Notes: generated by a model from the sequence alone, not told the origin. 64,000 bases of DNA from Ooceraea biroi (GCF_003672135.1 NC_039509.1:13154663-13218662), one strand, 5' to 3'. Positions 23,901 to 37,185 are shown, counted from the stretch's first letter. Made by a program: numbers and translations.

Positions 23901-26900
23901 CTTCCCTCGAAACGAGCACCTTCAGACGCCGTCTACACTAGCAAATTCCCGCGAGGGTGAACAGCAGGGATATCGAAATCAAATCAAGGGACTAGATAGA
24001 GAAGACGTGAGCACGAAAGAGAAAAAGAGGAGGAGATGGATAGAGCGAGGGAAGGAATGAAGGTCTTGAAGAGAACTCCGTGGTCCTGCATGGTAGCCCT
24101 ACAAGTACAAGTCGTACACATTTGCGGGGGCAGGAGAGTAACTTCGTGACGAGGGGAATTTGCCGCCTCGAATTTCGATCATGTTATGAGCACTTGCTCG
24201 TTTCTCCATTTTATCCATTCTCCTAACTGCAGCGGAATTTCGCCCTTTCTCCCCTTCCCTTCGTCTCCTTCGTTGAGTCCTGTCTGTGTCGCATCTGGAC
24301 CAATTATATGGATAGCAGCCATCTCGATTCATCGCACTGACTCGCGCGATATAAGCGATATGAACATTCAGCAGCTACTCGCGGGAAATTCCGGACGCGA
24401 GGGAAATTAACGCGATCTCGTTGACTGCACGGTTCTTCACACGGATGCCATTCATAATTGAAATCCTTGCGTTTTTCTACTGCGTTGCATTCTGTTCACG
24501 CGTGCGTCCGTACTCGCGCATGTCTTTATAATCGTATTTATAATCATGCATTTATTATGTATTTATTTAATCAAGTATTTATTAATTAATCTTGCGAGTT
24601 TCGTCATTTCTTCCGTTTTTTCTTTTACATCCTTAGATTCTTTAGAATCGCAATGTCACGCAGTATAATTTCACCACTCCCGACTCTCGAGTCGATCTTC
24701 CAATGTGTCTTTGATTCGAAAAATACCACGTTCTCCCGACCCGATTAATGGAAGCTGCAGAACCGTCCTTTAGACGGAAAAAAGTTTCTGTGTGTCGAGT
24801 TTAGCTCCGCCGGGATCGTTTCGGTGAAATTAGCGGAGGTTGAACTTTCCGAAGCGAGTTTCCACCGTCGCGCTCGTGCCATAACTGCCGTTCGCAATTT
24901 TTCGCTAAATTTGTCCCGACTATTCCGGCGAATCTTTCTGCCCTCGCCGCGTAATTTCTGAGACAAATCTTGAAATTACGTTTCTGGGACACGAATCAAC
25001 GCTTTTTGTTAAGGGATCGTCGACTGAACGCACAAATTCACAAGTGTCATTATAAAATTGATCCCCTAATGCAACTTTAGAAGTTAAGTTTATCCTAAAT
25101 GTTTCGTATAATTTTCTTCTAGCACATAAAATTTATGTCGCATTATAGACTTGTTTGATTTATTGCACAAGTAGGGAAAAATTTATAATTATCGTTTAAA
25201 ACATTATTATATCTTGCATATCAGAAAATTATTTAATCTAATTTCCAGGGAATTTCCATTATTTAATCCAGGGAATTGGTAAAAGTTATATTCTGCGTAA
25301 AACTTGTATCGTCGGATTGACTTTCTGAAAATTGCGAAAAATGCAAAGTCGCAAAACGGAAGCGTCGAATTTTAAGAGCAACCCGCCGCGTCTGCGGGTT
25401 GCAAAAGGGAAGGGGTTTTGGGATCGGTAACTTTGTAAAGGTAATCTACTGGGTTTTAGTACCGTGTAATAAAATCGTCGCGATTCGTTCCGTTTCGTGC
25501 GCGGCGGCGCAATTTCGTGCGTCGAATGAATCCCTCAAAAGAGGGAAAAGCTGCGGCGAGCTCTCTATTCGGTAATGCAACTCGCGTTGCGTCACAACCG
25601 GACGTAAAGCTCAGGTTCGAAGTACGATCGTTGGTCCATGGCGATTGCGAAACCATCGAGCGTCGAATATGTTTCCACGTGATCACGTGCCGGGGTTTTC
25701 TCCCCAACTGCGTTCGAATTCGGTCACGCGGCTTGCACACGAGTGCTGTAAAAAGATTGAGTTTCAGAGAAGAATCTGCAAAATTGCCTTTAATCCGCAC
25801 AGTTTTATCGAAAAAACGTTGCGAATAGATTTGCTGCAGCTGTGCGACGTATACGGGCACGTCTGTATCATGTCATGGATCCGGTCTGACCTAATTTGAT
25901 CCGCAGTGATACCGTTTGCAACAACGTTATTTGACACGATGATATTTCAAATGAATAAGAAACAACGTTATACAATAACTTGTTTGATTTTTCTTGCACA
26001 ACAGGTTTTGATAGCTTAGCTATAATACTATTAACGTGATGCAAACTAATGTTTCGTTGTTTTAATTTAAATATAAATATCTCAAATTCAAAAATAATAT
26101 GGCGTTGATATCTATTTCTTTTTTAATTCTGTAATATATTATATATTATATATTCTGTAATGTATATAATTCTGTACGTATATTATTCTGCTAATGGTAT
26201 AATCAAGATTCGATTAAATAATTTCTATTTAACATCTCAAGACTTGTATTTTGAAAAACACTCAACTTAGCAAACAAATATAATGTTAAAAATGTACTAT
26301 AATTTTATCTGCAATCTCGTAGACGTGGAGTAACAATAACACCGTGTTTCTCCTGAAATAGCAAGATCTAAATAAATAATTAGTTTTTGCTTTGAGCGCG
26401 CTTAAAAAGGAATTAAGTATTTTCACGAGATCTGAATTAAACTCTTTCTCGCGTGGGAGGTATACCGAAACTAAGTAGATACGAAGAAACGTTCCTCGTC
26501 GCAATCTAGTCGCATTACTCGTCCGGAGTACAATTAATTCCATCTAATTGAGAATGATTTTACGAGATCTTTGAAAAATGTTATTACGGTCGCTATGGCC
26601 GCAGTAGCTTCTTCAGGTTCGCGCGAAAACATCTCGTTCCGCGCAGAATATGTAAAGCACGGAGTGCGCTCGGCAGCGGCAGCTTATACCTTAGCTGTGG
26701 ATAAGACTTTAATTAAACGAAAGGAAATTTGCTTAAGTGAGTGCCGCGCTTTTCGAGGCGCGCATATATTCTGGAACAAATTTCGTCCCGCGCGGTTTCT
26801 TTGTAGCGGTGCGCGCATCGCGCGAACTTGGCCCGGTAATAAAATGAAAATTTTATTCCATTTACACATTCCTCCGGCCGTCGCGCTCTCCATTGTTCTA

Positions 26901-28212
26901 TCTCTGCGTGAGAATATTCATGAAGGTGTTCACTTCGCGGCTTCGCATTCCCGCGATTAAGGGACAATGTTTAGCGCGCTAAAGCGCTTACCTCTGATCC
27001 GATCCCAAAAAAGAAAAATCTGTTTTCTGTGCGTTTCTACATATTGCACCGTAATATATTAAAGCATTCACTCTCTTCGAATTTGATGCTGATTTGATTT
27101 TGCGTGCGTGCATCGGCTGCGAGAAAAAGTGACTCGAGCTGAATTTATCTTTTCGCGGTCTGCGATGCGCGAGATGTATGGATATCTGCTTGCTAAAAAA
27201 TGCAAAACGTACAACGGAATGGTAACTTCATAGAACATGAAATCGGCGTTTCCTTGCTATTGACGTAAATCTTTTCTGTTTACCATTACTGAAACGTCCG
27301 ATTTTCTATCGGTTCCGTCAGCAACAGTCGAAGGAAGCGAGCGATATTTTATGTGTAACGGCAAACGCGGGGAAGGAAGGTAAGCAATACGTCCTGCATG
27401 AATATATTTTGTTGACTGACCGCGGCGATACGTCAGACTGGAGTTTCAACTGATGTGAGAGCCTCGAGGTGCCTCCGATATCGGAAGTATTTCGAGTACT
27501 TGGAGGATATTGGATACCCAAAAGGTAGATGTATACAACGCCTCGAATTACAAGTAGCTTCGGGATTTCGAGACGTATCCCGATGCTCTGTATGCATTAC
27601 CGTTGAAATACCAAGTCCGCGCGTAAATGCATGCGCGTTTTACCCTCACACTATCGTTCTCCTTCTTGTCTAACCGATCCGGGTTGCGATATTTACATAA
27701 TAATTAATTCATTAGTGGTAAATCGCGTGTCTGCAAATTTCCTGCGCGTTAATAAAAAACATCAGATAACGCTATTGAGATACTCGTCATTCGTAAGTAA
27801 TAAAAAATGAAAGAAAAAAATAATTAATATCTTGAACTAGATATAATCGATAAGTGTTATTTTAACTTATACATGAAGCCTTAGATTTCTAAAATATTCT
27901 ATTTTATACACATATCCTCTCGTTAATTCTTAATTCTTTTTTCTATGAAAACCTCGTGAAAAAGACAAGTATGATACATCTCCTTTTATCTGTCGCAGGC
28001 TAAACTAGAGAGACAGGTACTGTTAAAAGAAGCACGGTGTGATATCTTCGTAATATTTAGCGAGAGGGTTAGGCGTCAGCCGCGCTCGCGCAGCAGTCGT
28101 GACGCATACTCGGCATACTGCACCCTGATGCACCGACGAGATGCAGTATGCGGGATCAGCAGGAAGTGCCTGGGCGAAGTGCCTCTTGTACCAGTAAGAG
28201 AGAGATAGATAG

Positions 28213-28213
<1 letters not shown>

Positions 28214-28285
<72 letters not shown>
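28214..28285. repeat. Compound (TA)n(GA)n microsatellite
   Basis: About 17 TA units (28214-28247) run directly into about 19 GA units (28248-28285) without interruption. On the gene strand it reads (TC)n(TA)n. Confidence 0.95.
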
Positions 28286-28288
<3 letters not shown>

Positions 28289-28699
28289 GAGTGCTGCCAC
28301 GTCGTGGAAGCGACCCGATAGTGACGATGACGATGGTGATGGCAGAGACGCTGAACTCGCAATGCTCGTCCGATTGTCTTGAGGATATTCGCCTGATCGA
28401 TCGGAATCCGTCGATATGTAAATGAAGAAAATAACGAAAAAGAAAGAATCAGGTTTGCAGACCAATATCAGCTCCACGCAAGAGACATGTTCGACGAGTG
28501 AAAGCGCCAAGCGAAGAGCATTTTCTAGCTGTCCGTACGATCTTCCCTGATCGACGTAAGATTGCGGCTATTCTCGTGTTCACGAGCGCTTGTCGCGTGC
28601 TTGACGCGTCGTCGTCATCGTTCAGAGACGATTTAAAGTGATCGCGCCGAGTCGTTCTGCAGGAAACTGTCTACCAACACATACGCTATCCGTTTAGAC

Positions 28700-29360
28700 A
28701 TCGTCAGAAAAGTTCGCAGTCTCGTGGCAAGTTCCGTCTTCCGCGGACGTACAACCGGAAGTTCCATGGAGGAGGATCCATGGAGGTCGGGCACAAAGAA
28801 GCGAGCGGAAAATAAAAATCGCAACGACAGAGCAAGATCAACGGTTGCGGCGTTTGGCACTGCTCGGTGGTCGGGCCGCGCGCACGTCCGCGAAATATGC
28901 TCACCCTCGGGTGGCGGCTACACGGAAGTCTCGACATAAAGGACTTTGCGCTACGCTGCACGACTTTTATCTCCGTCCTCATACGTGTCTCTTATAACGT
29001 TAACGACTTGGCTCCGCGATGCACCAGCGCGATGCTTTGCGCGCGACCGTATAACACGCCGCAGCGTCGCGACCCGCGCGATTATCCTCGCGCGATCTCG
29101 CGCACGCTCGCGCGCTTAATCCCGAGCGGAAAGCGGGGCCGCGCCGTGCTTTTTATATCCCGCAGTAAGCCAACTCGTCCAGGTGGGATACGATTAATCT
29201 GCTTTAAAGCAGAAAGATAAATCAAGAAGGTGAGATAAATGGGCGTCGTTGGCCGAGGGAAGCGGTAAAAATTACGCGAGATAGAAGCGGTTGGTGCAGA
29301 GGAGAGGAGACGCGGACTCGCACGACTCCGGCGAGTCTCGATTAAAAGTTTTTCCGCGGG
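28700..29360. other. CpG-dense island in the last dpr intron
   Basis: A GC- and CpG-rich block, densest at about 29030-29160 where CGCG motifs recur, flanked by ordinary AT-rich intron. Frames are open on both strands, none with a known domain. It could be a regulatory element or an unannotated promoter; I see no TATA-initiator arrangement to decide it. Confidence 0.4.
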
Positions 29361-31463
29361 GAACAGTGTCGGATAAATACCGCTCCCACGGTATATCCTT
29401 CTTTCCTCGGCGACCTGTTCGACGAACAGTTCGAAATAATTAAAATAATTCGCTTCCGCTGAAGGTGATTTTCTTTTCGTCTCGATTCACTTCTATCACG
29501 AGCGCGACTCCCCTCTTTGTCCTCTCATTAAATATATCATTATTATAATAGCTGTAATTTTTCCTCGTAATGACTGAAAATTTCATGCCCCTCGGAAATA
29601 GGAATTTCATGGATTGGTATACACGGACTTTGAGTTCGCGCTAATTAAAAAAAGCCGAATGAATAAAAAGTATTATGATATTAAATAAAGTAGGACGTTA
29701 CTGCGTTTAAGCATACTGCCATTATCTTGTATAATAACAGCGCTTTTCAGCCCAAATTTTAATTTTCTAATTGAAGCGTGTTGCTCTTTCGATTTATAAA
29801 TATGGGGGCGTTAATGAAATTGCTATAACAATTATTGCTTCATTTGTGAAAATGACGTGCGCGTAAATTAATTTTTCATTAATTTTACATGCGTTACTTG
29901 CATATAATGAAAACTCTTTGCTGAGATATATAATTACTGAAATATGGATTCAAGAGAAAAAAGAGAAAGATGTTCTTCATCGTCATATATAAAAATTATG
30001 TTCGCTCTCGGGAACTACGGGTGACATACGTTTATAGCGCAATCTAATTACGTAGGCCTGGGTACGATCTTTGTAATGGAATCGGGCAAATGTTAAGCAG
30101 TCCGGGAGAAAGAAACGTGAAAAAATAATATTCACTCGAAAAATTACTATAAATCATAAGTAACCACTTTCTCGCGTAACACGAAATCCCATTAGCTATC
30201 TAGTCTGATCTTCGTGCGTTCTGTGGCGTTAGTCCACAATTTACATATGCAGAAAACGTAGTGCACGAAAGACATCCAACGAAACGGACATGCAGGAAAT
30301 TACAACGGAACCAAAAACGAGAAGGCCACGCGATAAATTAATTAGTTGAGGAAATTAGCAAGCGTTCTTTCACACAGACTCACCGTAGGAAGCACAAATG
30401 GAAACGCTCATTTATGAATGTTTTAAAATTGTAAAATTAAAAGATGCAATGCTTTTTCAAGAGTGTACAGTTTAAGACGAAAGAAAACGTTTTCTTTTTC
30501 TTTAACCCTATAAATGTGTTTTATCATGTTAACGCTATTTCGTTGATTTTAAAAATTAATATTAATTACTTTCAAGCCCTCCATTATGCAGATAATACCG
30601 CAACGTGCTTAATATATTTTTCTAGTGTAATTATTCGCACGTACGAATAGTTAGAAATAATTGCATTCAGTGAATTCAAATAATGTTGAACATGTGCATA
30701 CGCATTACGGCTCACGCGTGTAACGACTCCCTCCACTACATAGTTTCAATAGTTGTCCATGACCAGACTTTAGTTCATCGTCACTGACGAGTTATCGGCT
30801 ACATATAATATAATGTGCGACAGATTGTACTGTCGCTCGGACATCACAGAAGATCCAAATGCAGTTCGCACTGCATGAGCACATAACGCTAATTCACTAA
30901 CCGCACGTTAACTAGAGGCTTTGTATGCATGCGGGATATTCCCGCAATTGCCGCATTGTCTTTTAATTCTTCGAAATGCTCGACTAAATAAACGATTCCG
31001 CTTTAGCAAAAACGGAAAAATATTATGTTTTATTTTTTATATTAAAATATTAAATTAAGATTAAACTGATAACATTTTACGAGAGAGAAATGATTATTAA
31101 ATCAATTTGAGTTCTTAAATCATAAATGTTATCATAAATATCATAATTACATATATGTTAAATTAAGATTTTAGTAAAGAAAAGATAAGTCTGGATTAAC
31201 TAAAAGGAAACATTTCATTATTTATATTCGCACTTTCAAAACTTAATTAAAATATTTCCAATTTTTATCAAATTGAATCGCTACAGAAAACTCATAAAGA
31301 AAAAGATAATTTATGTAAAAGACAATTTACAGAGAAATAATTCGTAAAAACTAAATCAGCAATTTGAATAACTCGAGTCATACAATTATTCAAATCACTG
31401 TTTATGTATTATGATACTCGCGATTGTAATTCATGCAGGGACAAATTATTCTCGATGATATTC

Positions 31464-31472
31464 GAGTTTCAC
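31464..31472 (+). repeat. 9-bp target site duplication (left), GAGTTTCAC
   Basis: Exact match, in the same orientation, to 34099-34107, directly abutting the outermost base of the fold-back element's inverted repeat. Confidence 0.85.
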
Positions 31473-32537
31473 GTGTGTGTGAAACTGGCGTATCATTTCG
31501 CGGAAAATCATTAATTATTGAAAGTTCTGGCTCCCTTTTTTAATAGTTCTAGAGTTCCTGATAGGTTAAACACGTAGTTCTGGCCATTAAAGCGAAAAAA
31601 TCGCATAGTGCAAAGTGAGACGCCAACTTCACGCAGCGTCTCACTTTGTCCTGCGACTGTTTCCGCCATAATTCCGGCTAGATTTTAAAAGATCTACAGT
31701 TCTACATGAGTTCTAGAAAGAGTTGTAGCGAAAAAAATTTTTTTTCATCTTTTTATAATTATTAAAGCTAAAAAATGTTTAAGGGAATGACGACTGGTTA
31801 ATTTCAGAGAGTTCTGTGCTTTATGAAATATTTCTCGTGTAGTTCTGAACATATTTAACCATTTTCCAAAGAGTCCTGAATGCAAACATTAACAATTATT
31901 TAATAAAAAATTTTAATCGTCCGAGAAAGACGGATATACAGAGATATGGGTGAGACGCTGGTCGATTTTCGAGAGTTCTGCTTATTCTAAAACAGTTCTC
32001 GTATAGTTCCGGACATGTACAATGCCTTTCCAGAGTTCTGATAGGAACAACGATTAAAAAATTTTTTAACAAATTATTTCGTCCAAAGAGTGGACGTTTT
32101 CGACTTTACCAGTGAAACGTTGATTGATTTTCGAGAGTTCTACTTATTCTAAAACAGTTCTCGTATAGTTCGTGACATGTACAATGCCTTTCCAAAGAGT
32201 TTTGACAGGAACAACGATTAGAAAATTTAAAAAAAAAATTATTTCACCCGAAGAGTGGACGTTTTCGACCTTACCAGTGGACGCTGGCCGAAATGTCGGA
32301 GTTCTGGTTTTCCTAAAATACTTTTCGTATAGTTCCACACGTAATTATGAATTTCCTAAAGAGTGCTATGCACCAGCGACATTGCACAATTTAAAAAAAA
32401 TTAAAACTGCTCGAAAAGTGAACTTTCATACAGAAAAGGTAAGACGCTGGCCGAAATGTCGGAGTTCTGGCTTTCCTAAAATACTTTTATAGTTCCGCAC
32501 GTACTTATGATTTTCCTACAGAGTGCTATGTATGAGA
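31473..32537 (+). repeat. Left arm of the fold-back element (5 modules)
   Basis: An outer segment (31473 to about 31809) is followed by modules whose AGTTCT core starts at 31810, 31974, 32136, 32300 and 32463. Three module types occur: B (ending in CGTCCGAGAAAGACG and GAGACGCTGG), A (with GTGGACGTTTTCGACTTTACC) and C (with CGGAGTTCTGGTTTTCCTA). The order from outside in is B, A, A, C, half C. Confidence 0.9.
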
Positions 32538-34098
32538 GGTGCATAGAACTCTTTAGGAAATTCATAAGTACTTTCGGAACTATACAAAAAGTATTTTAGG
32601 AAAGCCAGAACTCCGACATTTCGGCTAGCGTCTCACTGGTAAAGTCGAAAACGTCCATTCTTCGGGTGAAATAATTTAAAAAAAAATTTTCTAATCGTTG
32701 TTCCTGTCAGAACTCTTTGGAAAGGCATTGTACATGTCATGAACTATACGAGAACTGCTTTAAAATAAGCAGAACTCTCGAAAATCGACCAGCGTCTCAC
32801 TGGTAAAGTCGAAAACGTCCACTCTTTGGGCGAAATAATTTTTTCAAAAATTTTCTAATCGTTGTTCCTAGCAGAACTCTTTAGAAAGGCATTGTACATG
32901 TCCGGAACTATACGAGAACTGTGTTAGAATAAGCATAACTCTCGATAATCGACCAGCGTCTCACTGGTAAAGTCGAAAACGTCCACTCTTTGAGTGAAAT
33001 AATTTTTTAAAAAATTTTCTACTCGTTGTTCCTATCAGAACTCTTTGGAAAGGCATTGTACATGTCCGGAGCTATACGAGAACTGTGTTAGAATAAGCAG
33101 AACTCTCGATAATCGACTAGCGTCTCACTGGTAAAGTCGAAAACGTCCACTCTTCGGGCGAAATAATTTTTTAAAAACTTTTCTACTCGTTGTTCCTATC
33201 AGAACTCTTTGGAAAGGCATTGTACGTGTCCGGAACTATACGAGAACTGTGTTAGAATAAGCAGAACTCTCGACAATTGACCAGCGTCTCATTGGTAAAG
33301 TCGAAAACGTCCACTCTTCGGGCGAAATAATTTAAAAAAAAAATGTTCTAATCGTTGTTCCTATCAGAACTCTTTGGAAAGGCATTGCACATGTCCGGAA
33401 CTATACGAGAACTGTTTTAGAATAAGCAGAACTCTCGAAAATCGTCCAGCGTCTCACATATATCTCCGTAGATACGTCTTTCTCGGACGATAAAAATTTT
33501 TTATTAAATAATTTTTAATGTTTGCGGTTAGAACTCTTTGGAATACGCTTAAATACGTTCAGAACTACACGAGAAATATTTTAATCTTCACAGAACTCTC
33601 GAAAATCAACCAGCGTCTCACATATATCTCCGTAGATACGTATTTCTCGGACGATAAAAATTTTTTATTAAATAATTGTTAATGTTTGCATTCAGAACTC
33701 TTTGGAAAATGGTTAAATATGTTCAAAACTACACGAGAAATATTTCATAAAGCACAGAACTCTCTGAAATTAACCAGTCGTCAGTCCCTTAAACATTTTT
33801 TAGCTTTAATAATTATAAAAAAATGAAAAAAAAATTTTTTTCGCTACAACTCTTTCTAGAACTCATGTAGAACTGTAGATCTTTTACAATCTAGCCGGAA
33901 TTATGGCGGAAACTGTCGCAGGACAAAGTGACACGCAGCGTGAAGTTGGCGTCTCACTTTGCACTATGCGATTTTTTCGCTTTAATGGCCAGAACTATGT
34001 GTTTAACCTATCAGGAACTCTAGAACTATTAAAAAGGGAGCCAGAACTCTCAATAATTAATGATTTTCCGCGAAATGATACGCCAGCTTCACACACAC
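32538..34098 (-). repeat. Right arm of the fold-back element (8 modules)
   Basis: Mirror image of the left arm. Module cores, read as AGAACT on the plus strand, end at about 32612, 32776, 32940, 33104, 33268, 33432, 33597 and 33761, a regular 164-bp step. From outside in the order is B, B, five A, half C. The right arm is 496 bp longer than the left, which is three extra modules. Confidence 0.9.
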
Positions 34099-34107
34099 GA
34101 GTTTCAC
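34099..34107 (+). repeat. 9-bp target site duplication (right), GAGTTTCAC
   Basis: Identical to 31464-31472, directly after the last base of the right arm. Confidence 0.85.
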
Positions 34108-37100
34108 TTCGCGTTGCGTTTTGATACGCGGCGAGGCTAGACTGGGAATGCATATCATCGATGGCGGCTGCGCTTATTCGTTCGGTGATGTAAGACTTCA
34201 ACGGGACGAATTTCCAATTACAAAAGTCATTACTATTCAAGATGTGGCTGTGCTCTCACTGCCGCCGTTATTACTGCGCGGTCGCATTATGTCGGTACAG
34301 AGCCCACGGCGGCTTTTGTTACACGAAGCGTAAGCGAATTGTGGAAAACCTATTATAGTCTTAATTTGACAGTATACGTACTTGTGGCGCTCGAGAACCA
34401 GTAGTTCTCAAATTGCAGCAGATAGCAACGGCACTCGCAATTAGTGGTAAAATTGTTTGCCTTTTATATGAGTTTTTGATAGACTGTAACGCTCGGCGGC
34501 ACTTGAATGATCTCGATAGAAGCGTTTATAGGAATAGATTGGGTACGTGCCAAACGCGAGTGAAAACGTGAAGGAACGAATCAGTAACAGAAATTTTTTC
34601 GTTTTATTATCCACCTTTCAGCTCAAAGTACATACCTAAATTTCGCACAGCTTTAGTGGCACGAAATCAAATGGTAGTAAATCAGACCATCAGTTTGTAC
34701 ACAGTGATCAAAACACAATCAGCTTATCCTTCGCACAGCTTTCATACTTTTGTCTGCTATTGATTCGCTTTCTTGTTTCGCTTTCGCTCTTGATTCATTA
34801 AACTCGAACTTTCTGCATTTACAAGGGATATCAAGATGGTGCAAGTAAATTCTTCGTTTATAGGAAACGTTGCTCAGTCGCGAGCACATTAACAACAACG
34901 AACGCAATTAGTCGCTATTGTGCACCAAGTTCGAGGCAGTCAATCGCACACGACATGTTCGCAATAAGTTTGTCGACCAGAGAAGAGCCAAGAGGATGTG
35001 TTGGGCGCATGAGTTCATATAAACTAGATTAATCCAAATTTACGAGAGCTTATATGGTTATAGTTCATCCAGTCTTACACATAGCGCATCTGAGAATCCC
35101 ATTTAATTATCACGCGTTTCTCGTAAAAAATTACACATGTGTTAAGCTCGTTTTATTTAACTGAAAAAATCGAAATTCTCCTTCTTTTTCTTCCATTCAT
35201 GTTCCTTCTCATTAATTTTACTACTCACGTTATTTGTCACGAATGACGCAAGTAAAAATCATCACCGGTAACACAACAACAAGCGCGCGAGAACTAACGG
35301 CTAATCATAAACGCGTGAATAATTAACTTTAGAATCAACGTAATGTAATGAAATCGATTTCTCGCGCTCGTTGATAGTTTATCGTGACAGCATCATGTAC
35401 CGCTTTTAATATAATATGAGAATAATATAATAATAATTTGCTAACGATCTAATTGCCATTCCGCAAAGAGAACTCAATTACATCGGCCAGAGCGAAAATC
35501 GGTTTGATTGTGCATGTTTCTTTCATCCTTCCGCGAATCGAATTTACTTTTATTTCATGTTCGCACGCGTATCATTTAAATACCGAGCATTTAGCGCTGC
35601 CGAAATGATCGATATCGAGGTTACATGAAACGGAATGGAGCGCGTTAAAAGCTCGTTCAACGACATTACGACGTTTGAGCGTACTCGTCGATGGATCGAC
35701 GATAATCCTGGATCGATTATTGTGCTTGCAGTTACGAAAATTTCTCACACTAATCGGTCAAGCAAAAAATCTGCTGTTCTACTAATCCATCGATGCCGCT
35801 CGGGCAGATAATTAAAAAATTTCGCGCCATAACGCGAAAGCGCGGAAGCCGCTTTAACCGACTCTGCCAAAAGTGATCAAGTTTCGCGTCGATGGAAATT
35901 ATCAGTTACGCTTTTCCATTGAAAATTGATCAATGGTTCGCGCGAGTTCATTGGGACCTGATACCATCATTTTGTTGTATTATTTTGTGCGCCAAAAGGT
36001 ACGATTATTAACTCACCAATACAAAGCAAAGCTGCTGTTTACAATAATTCCCGAATTGCAAAATTAGTTAGTTTTCTTGCAGTGTAATAATACTCCAAAA
36101 CTTGATATATTATTTTACAAATAAATTTTATAAATAAATGTTTACGTAGAGTTTAATAAATCTATTTAAAAAAAATAATTTAGTTTGTTAAATTTCCATT
36201 TATGATTCTATATTTGTGTGCTTAAAAGAAGTATTGTCTGTCGTATCTATATGTATTACGACGGTAATGAATGAAATGCAATAAAAATTGGCATTTTCAA
36301 ATGTGACTATGTATACATACGACCGTGGAGAGAATCAAAGATATTGAATAAATAAGAAAAAAATATCCATCACCGTTATAATAATAAATGTGTGTGCGAT
36401 TTTCCTCTCATTGCGCACGACCGTCGCATCTAATTATTTGACATGTGCGCGCTGTCAGCAAATTCCGCGCGTTTGCATTCAGAGCGCACCTTATAACCGT
36501 TCGAACAAATTCACGAATTATTCAGCGCGGCGTGGTTCACTCATCAATTTCCATATAATTGACATTTCACACTAGCTTCGCACGAGCGGCAGTTGGCGCT
36601 TTTACGCAAAAATCATTAAACGCACATATGCGTTTCGCGCAAATACTCACGACATAAATGCAGAAGAAAAATAACGTTTTCGACTTGTTCACAGAATGTC
36701 GTCGTGAAAATCTAAAAGAATCTAGAATTCAGAGTTCGTAAAATTGCAATCATGAAAATTGTTCTAAATGGAAAAGTAAAATGATTGTATATTCTTTTTT
36801 GTATAATAGCGATCTTCTAATTTGCAGATTTAGGTCTCTTAATACTCAGCAAGTGTAAAATTTTATCGTAAGAAAAAGGTATGAGATGAAATGTGCAGAA
36901 AAATATATTGCACGTAAAAGTAGCTAAAATCCTATTTTGTATTGGAAGATGATTGAATCAAGTTTTTTATTTTATGTACTTTGCTTCTTACTTCACTCAA
37001 ATATAACGTAATAATGTAATGTACTGTGCGTGAAACGTATTGAAACAATAGAAAAATTGAATTGTAATCGAATGCTGACATAAACTCTTTTTAGTTCACT

Positions 37101-37140
37101 TACTGTTGAAACTAAAGAGGGCCAAATGAAATTTCATCAA

Positions 37141-37185
<45 letters not shown>

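Larger units (their letters stand above)
20980..31463. other. Intronic sequence without recognisable genes
   Basis: About 10.5 kb of the last dpr intron. It contains GC-rich patches (about 22.4-22.6, 23.2-23.7, 25.5-25.8 and 28.5-29.4 kb) with overlapping open frames on both strands, and a compound TA/GA microsatellite at 28.2 kb. The longest frame, 23181-23744 on the minus strand (187 codons), is low-complexity and matches nothing I recognise. Confidence 0.5.
31473..34098. mobile_element. Fold-back element: inverted arrays of 164-bp modules
   Basis: A 2626-bp element that is almost entirely inverted repeat. The ends read GTGTGTGTGAA(A/G)CTGGCG and are flanked by a 9-bp direct duplication, GAGTTTCAC. 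Each arm has about 335 bp of outer sequence and then a tandem array of modules of about 164 bp running to a symmetry axis near 32537/32538. There is no transposase or other recognisable coding sequence, so it is non-autonomous. Long modular inverted repeats with a 9-bp duplication resemble Drosophila Foldback elements and Mutator-like elements with long termini; the superfamily is inferred from structure only. It lies in the last dpr intron, so it should be transcribed as part of the pre-mRNA. Confidence 0.9.

Noticed and set aside
33903..34240. Open frames on both strands at the right end of the fold-back element
   Set aside because: They run from the repeat arm across the target duplication into flanking DNA, so they are not element genes.
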